Assembly: GCF_013283745.1 (NCBI RefSeq)
Contig: NZ_JABSTZ010000001.1
Span: forward strand, 1 to 64,000
Reading direction: 5' to 3'
Origin: Aeromicrobium stalagmiti
Lineage (GTDB): Bacteria > Actinomycetota > Actinomycetes > Propionibacteriales > Nocardioidaceae
Length of the DNA: 64,000 nt
The notes under the pieces were generated by a model that saw only the letters and a list, made by a program, of their open reading frames with translations, had not been told where the DNA came from and made no database searches. Positions 53,283 through 62,329 of the stretch are shown here, piece after piece. Each line of letters begins with the position of its first letter. The stretch's first letter is position 1. Made by a program: the position numbers and the translations under genes.

Positions 53283-54067
53283 CGGGCGACCCCCGACGAC
53301 CACGGCGCCACGGCACGGCCGATGAGACCGAGGATCAGGTAGGCCAGGCCCGAGACGATCGCGCAGCCGATGCCGAGCGACCAGGCCAGCGCCGTCTCAC
53401 GGTTGTTCTGGCTGAGGATCAGCGACGGTCCGACGCCGATCTCCAGGTGCCGGTCGAAGTACTCGCCCAGCAACGCCCCGAGAAACGCTGCTGGTGCCGC
53501 GATCTGCAGCGTGCTGAACAACGCCGGCAGCGCCGAGACGAGCCGGACGCGGCGGAACTGCTGCAGCCGGCTGCCGCCGTAGACCTCGACGACGTCGAGC
53601 GTCGACGTGTCGGCCGCCCGGAACCCCAGCACCGCACCGACGACGGTCGTGAAGAACACCGACACCGCGGCCAGGTCGATCGCCGTGGCGGAGAGGCCGC
53701 CCTTCTCGGGGATCTCGTGCACCGTGATGAGGATCGGCGCGAGCACCACGATCGGGAGGCAGTAGGTGATGACCGCGAACTGCATGACGACCGGCTCGAT
53801 GATCGGGACGAGCAGCACGACCATCGCGGTGGCGAGCGCGAGCCCGACGCCCACGAGATAGCCCCAGCCCGACTCCTTCAGCGTGATCGAGAAGACCCGT
53901 TGGTAGTAGTCCCAGCCACGCTCGCCGAAGACGTCGAGCACCTCCGGCGGGGTCGGGATCTGGAAGTTGCCGAGCACCGTCGCCGCGGCGATCCACCAGA
54001 TGGCGATCGTGGCGACGGCGCCGACGACACCGATCGTGACGGTGCCGAGACGTTCGCGGCTCAGCAT
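53279..54067 (-). CDS. ABC transporter permease (SsuC/TauC/ThiX type), first subunit
   Basis: This 262-residue permease has about six helices and the coupling loop VYGGSRLQQFRRVRLVSALP. HEIPEKGG sits in a loop where relatives carry a conserved acidic turn. It starts at 54067, one base inside the stop codon of the ATPase gene (TGATG). It is part of the import system set in the purine/ureide operon, so a nucleobase or ureide substrate is plausible. Confidence 0.88.
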   Translation of the reverse strand: MLSRERLGTVTIGVVGAVATIAIWWIAAATVLGNFQIPTPPEVLDVFGERGWDYYQRVFSITLKESGWGYLVGVGLALATAMVVLLVPIIEPVVMQFAVITYCLPIVVLAPILITVHEIPEKGGLSATAIDLAAVSVFFTTVVGAVLGFRAADTSTLDVVEVYGGSRLQQFRRVRLVSALPALFSTLQIAAPAAFLGALLGEYFDRHLEIGVGPSLILSQNNRETALAWSLGIGCAIVSGLAYLILGLIGRAVAPWSSGVAR

Positions 54068-54900
54068 CAGTCGACCGCCGCTCCGCCAGCACCGAACAGC
54101 AGCTCGGAGGCCTGGTCGTGCAGCGCGTGGAACTCCGGCGTGCGCATCATCTCCGGCGTGCGGGGACGAGGCAGGTCGACGTCGATGACCTCCTTGATGC
54201 GACCGGGACGCGGGCTCATGACGGCGACCTTGTCGGACAGGAAGATCGCCTCGGAGATGCCGTGCGTGACCATCAGCGTCGTCGCCGGCTTCTCGGTCCA
54301 GATGCGCAGCAGCTCGAGGTTGAGCCGCTGGCGCGTCATGTCGTCGAGCGCGCCGAACGGCTCGTCGAGCAGGAGCACCGACGGCTTGACGACCAGCGAC
54401 CGGGCGATCGACACGCGCTGACGCATGCCTCCTGAGAGCTGGGCTGGCTTGGCCTTCTCGAACCCCTGGAGGCCGACCAGCGCGATGAGTTCCTTGACCA
54501 GGGCGTCGTCGGGCTTCTCCCCCGAGACCTGGAACGGCAGCCGGATGTTGGACTCCACCGAGCGCCACGGCAGCAGGGCGGCGTCCTGGAACGCGATGCC
54601 GAGCTCGTGGGCACGACGCAGCTCGGCCGGCGACTTGCCGTCGACCACGGCGCGGCCGCTCGTCGCGGTCTCGAGCCCCGCGAGGATCCGCAGGATCGTC
54701 GACTTGCCGCAGCCCGAGGGCCCCAGCAGCGACAGGAAGCTGCCCTTGTCGGTGTGCAGGGTCGCGCCCTCGAGCGCGACGACCTCCTTGCGTCCGACCG
54801 TGAAGGTCTTGGAGAGGTCCTGGATGTGCAGGCCGGTGCCGGCGGAGGGAACCCCGAGGTCGGGGTTCCCTCCGCCGGCCGGCGTCGAATCGATCGTCAC
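54067..54900 (-). CDS. ABC transporter ATP-binding protein (nitrate/taurine/pyrimidine-type importer)
   Basis: This 277-residue ATPase has Walker [10 protein letters not shown] (about 60-68), Q-loop [12 protein letters not shown], signature LSGGMRQRV, Walker [12 protein letters not shown] and H-loop VTHGISEA. It matches SsuB/TauB/NrtD-type ATPases. The start GTG 54900 gives a ~25-residue Gly/Pro-rich extension ([17 protein letters not shown]) encoded by a perfect 42-bp hairpin. Without it the family's usual start would be near residue 25, but no ATG or GTG occurs there. It lies 13 bp after the binding-protein gene. Confidence 0.9.
   Translation of the reverse strand: MTIDSTPAGGGNPDLGVPSAGTGLHIQDLSKTFTVGRKEVVALEGATLHTDKGSFLSLLGPSGCGKSTILRILAGLETATSGRAVVDGKSPAELRRAHELGIAFQDAALLPWRSVESNIRLPFQVSGEKPDDALVKELIALVGLQGFEKAKPAQLSGGMRQRVSIARSLVVKPSVLLLDEPFGALDDMTRQRLNLELLRIWTEKPATTLMVTHGISEAIFLSDKVAVMSPRPGRIKEVIDVDLPRPRTPEMMRTPEFHALHDQASELLFGAGGAAVD
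54838..54879. repeat. Perfect 20-bp-arm hairpin inside the 5' coding end of the ATPase gene
   Basis: Arms 54838-54857 and 54860-54879 pair perfectly around GG, just downstream of the ATPase start codon and 35 bp after the binding-protein stop. It would hinder RNA polymerase or ribosomes and so may set binding-protein excess over ATPase. Confidence 0.7.
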
Positions 54901-54913
54901 AGATGGGTGGCCG

Positions 54914-55996
54914 TCACTCAGCGAGCTCGGGCTTCTCCTTCAGCAGCTCGGTCAGCGGTCCCATGTCGAACAGGTCCTCGGCGGCGATGTCGATGCCGGC
55001 GGTCTTGAGGGACTTGATGTTGTCGGCGATCATCGCGTCGCTGATCGTGAACAGGCCGTTGGCCTTGGTCTCGTCGCTGACGACCAGGTCCTCGCACTGG
55101 GCCTTGGCCTGGGCGACCTCCTTGTCCAGCTCCAGCGGCGGGTCGATGTCCTTGCCGTAGGTCTCGACGGCGAGCTTGGCGCCGCCCTCGAGGTCGGAGC
55201 AGGCGTCCTTCCAGCCCTTGATCTCGGCCTCGAGGAACGCCTTGACCTTCTCGGGCTCGTTCTTGAGGATCTCGTCGGTCGTCATGACGCTCTCCGCGAC
55301 GAACGGCAGCCCGTTGTCGGCGAACGGCAGGTCGACCGTGTCGAAGCCGTGGCCCTTGACGAGCAGCGACTCGTTCGTGATGTAGGCGACGAGGCCGTCG
55401 ATCTGCTTGTCCTCCAGCGGCGCGACGTCGAAGCCGTTGGGGACGATCTCGACATCCTTCTCGTCGATGCCGTTGGCGGACAGGAGCGCCTTGAACAGGC
55501 TGAGGTTCGGGTCCTGGACGCCGATCTTCTTGCCGATCAGGTCCTGCGGGGTCTTGATGTTGCCCTTGTCGGACAACGACAGGATCGAGAACGGGTTCTT
55601 CTGGTAGGTCGTGCCGACGATCTTGAGCGGGAAGTCGGAGTTGGCGATGGCTGCACCGGTCGACACGGCGTTGCTGAGGCCGAAGTCGGCCTTGCCGGTG
55701 GCGACGATCTCCTCCTGTGCCACCGGACCGGTCAGCAGGTTGACCTTGCCGGAGAAGCCGGCGTCCTTGTAGTAGCCCTTGGAGTCGGCGAAGAACTCAC
55801 CGGCGAACTCGGCGTTCTTGATCCACGACAGCTGGACCGTCAGGTCGCCGAAGTCGCCGGCCTCGCCGGATCCTCCGCCGCTGCTGCCCTCGGAGTCGGA
55901 CGAGCCACAGGCGGCCAGCGTGAGCCCGGCTGCGGCCGCGATCGCAGCGATGCGGATGCCCCGACGGGCCGATCCTCTGCGAGTTGGGATGGTCAT
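54914..55996 (-). CDS. NMT1/SsuA-type ABC substrate-binding lipoprotein
   Basis: This 360-residue lipoprotein has lipobox LAAC with Cys30 and a Ser/Gly linker. The mature NMT1-like fold shows [21 protein letters not shown] (about 55-75), [39 protein letters not shown] and [23 protein letters not shown] (split by turns). Such proteins bind pyrimidine precursors, riboflavin-like rings, taurine or nitriles. A purine, allantoin or related ring is suggested here by the operon. It is the first gene after a 164-bp spacer containing a palindrome. Confidence 0.88.
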   Translation of the reverse strand: MTIPTRRGSARRGIRIAAIAAAAGLTLAACGSSDSEGSSGGGSGEAGDFGDLTVQLSWIKNAEFAGEFFADSKGYYKDAGFSGKVNLLTGPVAQEEIVATGKADFGLSNAVSTGAAIANSDFPLKIVGTTYQKNPFSILSLSDKGNIKTPQDLIGKKIGVQDPNLSLFKALLSANGIDEKDVEIVPNGFDVAPLEDKQIDGLVAYITNESLLVKGHGFDTVDLPFADNGLPFVAESVMTTDEILKNEPEKVKAFLEAEIKGWKDACSDLEGGAKLAVETYGKDIDPPLELDKEVAQAKAQCEDLVVSDETKANGLFTISDAMIADNIKSLKTAGIDIAAEDLFDMGPLTELLKEKPELAE

Positions 55997-56059
55997 GTGC
56001 GCTCCAGTTCTGTATCTGCGCGCTGGCCTCGGCCGGCGTCACGATCGACGAAACCCCCG

Positions 56060-56078
56060 TTACGTGTCGCTCACGTTA
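56060..56078. promoter_or_regulatory. Palindrome upstream of the binding-protein gene
   Basis: TTACGTG-N5-CACGTTA is a near-perfect inverted repeat 64 bp upstream of the binding-protein gene. It is a candidate operator for the transporter part of the operon. The regulator is unknown; the RpiR protein encoded upstream is one candidate. Confidence 0.4.
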
Positions 56079-56160
56079 GGAGCGTCGGATTTCACGGTTC
56101 GCCCCCACGGATTACGCCGGCGTTAAAGAATCGCCAGGGCGCCGGACCTTGGTCCCGTCG

Positions 56161-56637
56161 TCAGTAGGCGGTGCGGGCCGTGTCGGCCAGCCACGCGTCG
56201 AACGGGGCGCTCGCATGCTCCGGTCGGGCCTCCTCGATCCGGGTCGGCCAGGTGGACCGCTCGCGGGCGAACAGCTCGTAGAACTCCCGGTCGTCGAAGC
56301 CGCCGCGGGCGGCGTCCTCGCGGTCGGCGGCGTAGACGACCCGGTCGAGCCGGGCCCACAACGACGCCGAGACGCACAGCGGGCACGGCTCGCACGAGGT
56401 GTAGAGCGTCATCCCGGCCAGCGAGAAGTCGCCGATCGCGCGGCAGGCGCTGCGGATGGCCTCGACCTCGGCGTGGGCCGTGGGGTCGAGGTCACGGGTC
56501 ACGCGGTTCTGTCCCGTGGAGACCAGCCGGTCGTCGCGCACGATCACGGCGCCGAACGGACCGCCTCCCTCCGCGACGTTGTCCACCGCCAGGTCGATCG
56601 CCCGGCCCAGCCACTGTGCATCCGTCAAGCTCGTCAT
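56161..56637 (-). CDS. Nucleoside/guanine deaminase (CDA fold)
   Basis: This 158-residue zinc deaminase has HAE (H55, E57) and P84-C85-P-L-C88, the zinc and proton-shuttle residues of the cytidine deaminase superfamily. GGGPFGAVIVRDDRLVSTGQNRV and the segment around DREDAARGGFDD resemble Bacillus-type guanine deaminase GuaD more than tRNA adenosine deaminase. Guanine to xanthine would feed the xanthine dehydrogenase encoded just upstream. It lies 54 bp after the xdh stop codon, in the same direction. Confidence 0.82.
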   Translation of the reverse strand: MTSLTDAQWLGRAIDLAVDNVAEGGGPFGAVIVRDDRLVSTGQNRVTRDLDPTAHAEVEAIRSACRAIGDFSLAGMTLYTSCEPCPLCVSASLWARLDRVVYAADREDAARGGFDDREFYELFARERSTWPTRIEEARPEHASAPFDAWLADTARTAY

Positions 56638-56691
56638 CTGTGCGTCCTTGTCGTGCGGTGTCGTCGTTGAGTCGGTCAGCGTGGATCGGGG

Positions 56692-59400
56692 TCAGGGGTT
56701 GAGCATGCGCCAGAGGCGGTCACGGCTCATGGGCAGCTCGTGCGGTCGGACGCCCACCGCGTCGCGGATCGCGTTGGCGAGGGCAGGAGCGACGGGGTTG
56801 TAGGGCGCCTCGCTCATCGACTTGGCGCCGCGCGGACCGAGGGCGTCGACGGTGTCGGCGAACAGCACCTCGGTGGTCGGGACGTCGGCCATCTGCGGCA
56901 CCCGGTAGTCACGGAACGTCCGCGTCAGCACCTCGCCGTCGCGCAGGGTCATCTCCTCGTACAACGCCGAGCCGATGCCCTGCGCCGTGCCGCCCTCGAC
57001 CTGCCCGCGCAGCTGCTCGGGGTTGATGACGACACCGGCGTCGACCGCCTGCACGGACTGCAGGATGCGGACCTCGCCCGTCGAGGGCTCCACGGCCACG
57101 CGGAAGCCGTGGACGTTGAACGCGATCGACCGGGGCGTGCCGTCGTGCGACCCCGTCGCGGAGATCTGCTCCTCGAACAGCTCGCCGAAGGCCAGCACCC
57201 GGCCGCCCGGGACCTCGACGCCGTCGGGCCCGAGCACGCAGTGCCCGGCGGCCACGCCTGCGCGACGTCCGGCCCGCGCGAGCAGGTCGCTCCGCAGGCG
57301 CTCGGCCGCGACGTGCACGGCCTTGCCGGCGACGACCGACCCGGTCGACCCGTACGCCCCGGTGTCGTAGCCGGAGGTCGCGGTGTCCGACTGCCGGACG
57401 CGGACCCGGTCGGGCGTCGTCCCGAGCTCCTGCGCGACGAGCTGCACGTGCACCGTCGTCGTGCCGTTGCCGAACTCGGCCGTGCCGACGTCGACGCTGT
57501 AGGTGCCATCGGTCGTGACCGAGACCGTCACGTGCGAGAAGTGTCCGCGCGGCGGGACCGTCGCGATCATCGCGAGCGCGGACCCCGTGCCGACCGCCCA
57601 CCCGTCGGGCGCCACCTCACCGCGTCCCGAGCCCAGAGCCGACTCGACGAGGTCGAGGCACTGGTCGAGGCCGTACGACCCGTAGGTCAGGTCGCCCTCC
57701 TCGACCGCCGTGACGATCATCGGGTCGCCCGGCACGATCACGTTGCGGCGGCGCAGCTCGAACGGGTCGATCGCCAGCGCCCGGGCGAGCTCGTCCATCG
57801 CCGACTCGATCGCGAAGATGACCTGCCCCAGCCCGTAGCCGCGGAAGGCGCCCGACGGCAGGTTGTTGGTGTAGACCGCCTCGGCGTCGACGCGCTTGTT
57901 GTCGCACCGGTAGACCGCGACCGACTCGTGGCAGCCGTGGAACATCACCCCGGGTCCGTGGTTGCCGTAGGCCCCGGTGTCGGTCACGACGTCGAGCTGC
58001 AGCGCGGTCAGGGTGCCGTCGGCCGTGGCGCCCAGGGTGACCGAGACCGTCATCGGGTGACGGCACGGGACGATCGTGAACTGGTCCTCGCGGGTCAGCT
58101 CGTGCTGGACCGGGCGTCCGAGGCGCAGCGTCGCCAGGGCGACGAGGTCCTCGACGATGAGCTCCTGCTTGCCCCCGAAGCCTCCGCCGACGCGTCCGAC
58201 GACGACACGGACCTGCTCGACCGGCAGGTCGAGCAGGCGGGCCAGCTCGGCGCGGACGAGGAACGGCACCTGCGAGCTGGTGCGAACCACCAGCGAGCCG
58301 TCACCGGCGATCCACGCCCGTGCGCCGTGCGTCTCGAGCGCCGCGTGGGTGACCCGTGCGGTCTGCCAGGTTCCCGAGACGACGGCGTCGGCCGCCTCGA
58401 GCGCGGCGGTCACGTCGCCGTGCTCGTCGTGCATCTGGGCGACGACGTTGCGACCCGGCTCGCTGATCCGCGAGTGCAGCGGGTCCTTGTCACCGTGCAG
58501 GAGCGGGGCGCCCGCCACCCGGGCCTCGTGGGCGTCGAACACCGCCGGCAGCACCTCGTACGTCACGTCGACCAGCCGGCACGCCTCCTCCGCGATCGCG
58601 ACGGTGTCGGCGACGACGACGGCGACCCGCTGACCGCGAAAGCGCAGCACCGGATCGATGATGCGGGTGTCGTCGGGGTCGTCGAGGCGGTCCTCGTGGC
58701 GTCCGGTCGAGAACAGGACGTCGGGGACGTCGCGGTGGGTGAGCACCAGGTGCACGCCCTCGAGCGCCGCAGCGCGGCTCACGTCGATCGCGGCGACCCG
58801 GGCGTGTGCGTGCGGGCTGCCGAGGACCTTGAGGTGGAGCAGCCCGGTCACCGGCTCGTCGAGCGCGCCGAAGCCGTCGAGGGCGTAATGCTCCCGCCCC
58901 GTCACGACCCGTGCCCCCGCGGGGGCGGCGACCGAGCTGCCGTACGCCTCGCCGGCCGACGGCGACGCGGTGTTCACGCGCCCCGCGATCGCGTCGCGGA
59001 TCGAGCGGTAGCCGGTGCACCGGCAGAGATTGCCCTTCATGACCCGCGGCAGGTCGTCGCTGCCGACGCCCGCGAGGGTCGACGCGGTGACGACCATGCC
59101 GGCGGTGCAGAAGCCGCACTGGAAGCCGGCCGCCTCGACGAACTGCCGCTGGACGGGGTGCAGGTGGTCGGGCGACCCGAGTCCGGCGACCGTCGTGACG
59201 TCGCGGCCGACCGCCCGCGCCGCCGGGAAGATGCACGAGTGCGTCGGCATCTCGTCGACCAGCACCGTGCAGGCGCCGCAGTCACCGGCGTCGCAGCCCT
59301 TCTTGACCTCGACGCTCCCCTGCTCGCGCAGGTAGGTCCGCAGGCACTGGCCCGGACGGGGCTCGGCGTCGTGCGCCTGCCCGTTGACGCTGATCGTCAT
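56692..59400 (-). CDS. Xanthine dehydrogenase, fused [2Fe-2S] and molybdopterin subunits
   Basis: This 902-residue fusion joins the small iron-sulfur subunit and the large Mo subunit. Residues 1-~145 carry a plant-type cluster (C36, C41, C44, C56) and a second cluster (C95, C98, C126, C128 in CRCTGY). Residues ~165-902 form the Mo-cofactor domain with GRVGGGFGGKQE, RGYGLGQ, the second Moco-binding region GAYGSTGSVVAGKAVH and the catalytic Glu near 864 (KSMSEAPYNP). It oxidises hypoxanthine/xanthine to urate, or a related purine. The start at 59400 overlaps the FAD-subunit stop as ATGA. The FAD domain is separate, so the enzyme is a two-gene system instead of the usual three. Confidence 0.9.
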   Translation of the reverse strand: MTISVNGQAHDAEPRPGQCLRTYLREQGSVEVKKGCDAGDCGACTVLVDEMPTHSCIFPAARAVGRDVTTVAGLGSPDHLHPVQRQFVEAAGFQCGFCTAGMVVTASTLAGVGSDDLPRVMKGNLCRCTGYRSIRDAIAGRVNTASPSAGEAYGSSVAAPAGARVVTGREHYALDGFGALDEPVTGLLHLKVLGSPHAHARVAAIDVSRAAALEGVHLVLTHRDVPDVLFSTGRHEDRLDDPDDTRIIDPVLRFRGQRVAVVVADTVAIAEEACRLVDVTYEVLPAVFDAHEARVAGAPLLHGDKDPLHSRISEPGRNVVAQMHDEHGDVTAALEAADAVVSGTWQTARVTHAALETHGARAWIAGDGSLVVRTSSQVPFLVRAELARLLDLPVEQVRVVVGRVGGGFGGKQELIVEDLVALATLRLGRPVQHELTREDQFTIVPCRHPMTVSVTLGATADGTLTALQLDVVTDTGAYGNHGPGVMFHGCHESVAVYRCDNKRVDAEAVYTNNLPSGAFRGYGLGQVIFAIESAMDELARALAIDPFELRRRNVIVPGDPMIVTAVEEGDLTYGSYGLDQCLDLVESALGSGRGEVAPDGWAVGTGSALAMIATVPPRGHFSHVTVSVTTDGTYSVDVGTAEFGNGTTTVHVQLVAQELGTTPDRVRVRQSDTATSGYDTGAYGSTGSVVAGKAVHVAAERLRSDLLARAGRRAGVAAGHCVLGPDGVEVPGGRVLAFGELFEEQISATGSHDGTPRSIAFNVHGFRVAVEPSTGEVRILQSVQAVDAGVVINPEQLRGQVEGGTAQGIGSALYEEMTLRDGEVLTRTFRDYRVPQMADVPTTEVLFADTVDALGPRGAKSMSEAPYNPVAPALANAIRDAVGVRPHELPMSRDRLWRMLNP

Positions 59401-60200
59401 GACCTCAGCTCCTCGCACACCTCGTAGGCGAGGCCGAGCGTCACCGCGGCACGCCAGTCGGGTGCGCCGTGCGCGTCGTCGTACCAGGCGTCGACCGTCG
59501 CGATCGCCCGCTGCACCTCGTCGTCCGTCGGTGGGTGGCCGAAGTGGAAGACGTGCGGTCGCGGCGTCGCCGCCGTGACGCCCAGGGTCAGGCGCCCGTC
59601 GAGGTCGAGCCGCCCCGTCACCACCGACGACGATCGTCCGAGCGGTGTCAACGCCGTCTTGCGAAACGCGGCCCGTGCCCGCAGCGCCGCTGTGGAGAGC
59701 TCGATCGACCGCAGGACCTCGCCCGGCTGCAGCGAGGTCGACTGCACGCCGTGCACGAACGTCGCCACGGGCTCACGGCGCTCCCCACCGTCCGGCGTCC
59801 AGATCACCGCGACGGCGTCGAGCGCGGTGGCCAGCGAGATCATCGCCCCCGCTGGCAGGGCCAGGCAGAGGTTGCCGCCGACCGTGGCGGTGTTCCAGAT
59901 CTTGAACGACATCAAGAAGGCCTCGGCGCACTCGCGGAACAGGTGCGCCGCGGCCCAGTCCGGCGGCGCCGGAGGCTCGAGCAGCTGGGCGATCGTGCAC
60001 GTGGCGGCGATGCTGAGCCCGCCGTCGTGGATCGTCCACGGCTCCCAGCCCATCGTGGTCAGGTCGACGAGCCCCGACACCTCGAGCTGCGGCTCGGAGA
60101 ACAGCCACGTGCCGCCCGCCAGCACGGTCTCGCCGGGCTCGAGCCGCAGGTCGTCGCGCGTCCGAGCGGTCCGCAGCGTCGTGACGGTGTTCAGGTCCAT
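59397..60200 (-). CDS. Xanthine dehydrogenase FAD-binding subunit
   Basis: This 267-residue FAD-binding PCMH/CO-dehydrogenase-medium-chain protein carries electrons from the FeS clusters to NAD or another acceptor. The FAD loop GGTWLF is at about 29-34, and IWNTATVGGNLCLALPAGAM (about 102-121) is the second FAD motif. The C-terminal CODH-like domain follows. It is co-translated with the fused FeS/Mo subunit and lies 18 bp after rpiR. Confidence 0.9.
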   Translation of the reverse strand: MDLNTVTTLRTARTRDDLRLEPGETVLAGGTWLFSEPQLEVSGLVDLTTMGWEPWTIHDGGLSIAATCTIAQLLEPPAPPDWAAAHLFRECAEAFLMSFKIWNTATVGGNLCLALPAGAMISLATALDAVAVIWTPDGGERREPVATFVHGVQSTSLQPGEVLRSIELSTAALRARAAFRKTALTPLGRSSSVVTGRLDLDGRLTLGVTAATPRPHVFHFGHPPTDDEVQRAIATVDAWYDDAHGAPDWRAAVTLGLAYEVCEELRS

Positions 60201-60218
60201 GGGGTCACGTCCATCCGC

Positions 60219-61079
60219 CTACGCGTCCTCGATCTCGCGCAGCGCGCGGTACGACGCGTCGATCGCCGTGACGCGCCCCTCGCCGGGTCGTCCGACGCGG
60301 TCGAGCACCCGGTCGGCGAGCACCGTCACGACGCTCATCGCGGCGGCGTAGCTGTCGAACGCCGACGCCGTCGTCAAGGGGCACTCCAGCCACACTGTGG
60401 CCCGCGACGCGAGCGCACGGGCGGTCGGGTCGGCGAGCAGCACGACCGGGACCTCGGCGTCGTGCAGGATGCCCAGCAGCTGCTCGAGGTTGTCGGGCCG
60501 GCGGCGGAAGCCGACCACGACGGCGGCGTCGCCCGGGTCGAGGCCCAGCAGCTCCTCCGACAACGCCTGGCCCGGCTGCGGCGCCAGCCCGACACCCGGA
60601 CGGGCCTGGCTCAGCTGCTGACGCAGGTGCAGCGCGACCGGATAGCTGTTGCGCAGGCCCAGCACCACGACCCGGCGCGCGCCCGCGACCAGGCTCGCCG
60701 CCGTGTCGAGCCGAGCCTCGTCGAGCCGCGCCATCGCCGACTGCAGGTTGGCGATCTCGTGCTCCAGGTGTGCCACGAGGCTGGGCGCCCCCTCGATCGT
60801 GACCGGCACCCCCTGGCTGCGCATGCCGCGCAGGTGCTCGCGCACCTCGCCGAAGTCGTCGAAGCCCAGGTGCCGGAACAGCCGGCTCATGGTCGCCTTC
60901 GAGACGCCGGCGAGGTCGGCCAGCTCGGCGGCGCGATAGATCGCGAGGTCGTCGAGGTGGGCCAGCAGGACGTCTGCCGCGCGGCGCTCCTGGGGCGACA
61001 GCCCGGCGTAGCGCTCGGCGATGCGCTCGTCGATGCGCAGGTCGGTGGTCGGGGCGGCGCCGCTCTGCTGGTCGGTCAT
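60219..61079 (-). CDS. RpiR/MurR-family transcriptional regulator
   Basis: This 286-residue regulator has an N-terminal HTH_6 domain (about 20-95: LSPQERRAADVLLAHLDDLAI, YRAAELADLAGVSKATMSRLFRHLGF) and a C-terminal SIS domain (about 125-260: RRVVVLGLRNSYPVALHLRQQL, DAAVVVGFRRRPDN, VVLLADPTARALA). SIS regulators usually sense phosphosugars, but relatives in ureide operons act on allantoin metabolism (AllR-like role). It is embedded in the operon, overlapping allC by ATGA, so it may regulate its own operon. Confidence 0.88.
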   Translation of the reverse strand: MTDQQSGAAPTTDLRIDERIAERYAGLSPQERRAADVLLAHLDDLAIYRAAELADLAGVSKATMSRLFRHLGFDDFGEVREHLRGMRSQGVPVTIEGAPSLVAHLEHEIANLQSAMARLDEARLDTAASLVAGARRVVVLGLRNSYPVALHLRQQLSQARPGVGLAPQPGQALSEELLGLDPGDAAVVVGFRRRPDNLEQLLGILHDAEVPVVLLADPTARALASRATVWLECPLTTASAFDSYAAAMSVVTVLADRVLDRVGRPGEGRVTAIDASYRALREIEDA

Positions 61080-62329
61080 GGCCGGCCCTCCGCGATCGTC
61101 AGGACGGCCCGCTCGAGCGCGTCGAGCCCCAGCGCGACGTCCTGCTCGCGCACCCCCTCGTCGGGGTGGTGGCTGATGCCGTCGAAGCAGCGGACGAACA
61201 GCATCGCGATGTCGGTGACGGCGCCGACAGCCATGCCGTCGTGGCCGGCACGGCTCCACAGCCCCATCGGCTCCCCGTCGCCGGTCGAGCGGATGCCGTC
61301 GACGACCGCGTCGGTGAGCCAGCCGGCGCACGGCATCGACGGCGCCCGGTGGGTCTCGACGACCCTCAGCTCGAGCCCGCGGGCCTCGCACAGCATCTCG
61401 ATGTCGGCGCTCATCGCCGACCACATCGCGTCCCTGGCCTGGTCGCTCTCGGCCCGCAGGTCGAGGCTGAGGTCGGCGCGGCCGGGGATGACGTTGACGG
61501 CCCCGGGCATGACCTCGATGCGACCGACCGTGGCGATGCAGTCCGAGGCCTTGGCGAGACGCTCGATCGTGCTGATGGCCTCGGCGGCACCCACCAGCGC
61601 GTCGCGACGACGCGGGTAAGGGGTGCCGCCGGCGTGCCGGGCCTCGCCGATGATGCTGAGCTTGAAACGTCGTGCGCCGGCGATCGTCGTGACGTAGCCG
61701 AGCGATGCGTCGGCCGCCTCGAGGTAGGGGCCCTGCTCGATGTGTGCCTCGAGATAGCCGATGAGCTCCTCTGGCCGCCGCGCGGCGTCCCCCACCCGTC
61801 GAGGGTCGAGGCCGAAGTCGTGGAACGCCTTGTGCAGCGTGAGCCCGGTCTTGTCCCGCAGCTCCCACCAGTCCTCGTCCCAGCTGCCGGCCGCGGCGCA
61901 GCTGCCCAGCAGGGCCTTGCCGAACCGGGTGCCCTCCTCGTCGCTGAAGCCCACGACCTCGACCGCGAACGGGAAGTCGTCGATGCGGTCGCCGAGGCGC
62001 TCGACGACGGCGATCGCCATGACCACGCCCAGCATGCCGTCGTACGAGCCGGCGTCCGGCACCGTGTCGAGGTGTGACCCGAGCAGCAGCGCGGGCAGCC
62101 CGACCTCGCGGCCCTCACGGCGTCCGTACTGGTTGCCCGCGGCGTCCTGCCACGTGCTCATGCCGGCCGCGGCCATCCAGTCGGCGGTCGCGGCGTTGGC
62201 GGCGGCGTGCTGCGGTGACAGGTAGACCCGCTCGAGGTACGACGCGTGGGCCGAGTAGCGGTCGAGCTCGGCGCAGCGGTCGAGCACCTCGATCGCGCTC
62301 CCCCGCACGCGGTGGGTGCCCTTCGTCAT
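61076..62329 (-). CDS. allC: Allantoate amidohydrolase / N-carbamoyl-amino-acid hydrolase (M20 family)
   Basis: This 417-residue metal-dependent amidohydrolase has the M20 site H86 in GSHLDTVPD, D97 in SYDG, E131-E132 in SDEEGTRFG and a His in HIEQGP. It ends with the metal-binding SHHPDEGV. In a ureide operon the likely reaction is allantoate to ureidoglycine, CO2 and ammonia. Beta-ureidopropionase-type activity is the alternative, since the family cannot be split by motif. It overlaps genes on both sides by ATGA. Confidence 0.87.
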   Translation of the reverse strand: MTKGTHRVRGSAIEVLDRCAELDRYSAHASYLERVYLSPQHAAANAATADWMAAAGMSTWQDAAGNQYGRREGREVGLPALLLGSHLDTVPDAGSYDGMLGVVMAIAVVERLGDRIDDFPFAVEVVGFSDEEGTRFGKALLGSCAAAGSWDEDWWELRDKTGLTLHKAFHDFGLDPRRVGDAARRPEELIGYLEAHIEQGPYLEAADASLGYVTTIAGARRFKLSIIGEARHAGGTPYPRRRDALVGAAEAISTIERLAKASDCIATVGRIEVMPGAVNVIPGRADLSLDLRAESDQARDAMWSAMSADIEMLCEARGLELRVVETHRAPSMPCAGWLTDAVVDGIRSTGDGEPMGLWSRAGHDGMAVGAVTDIAMLFVRCFDGISHHPDEGVREQDVALGLDALERAVLTIAEGRP

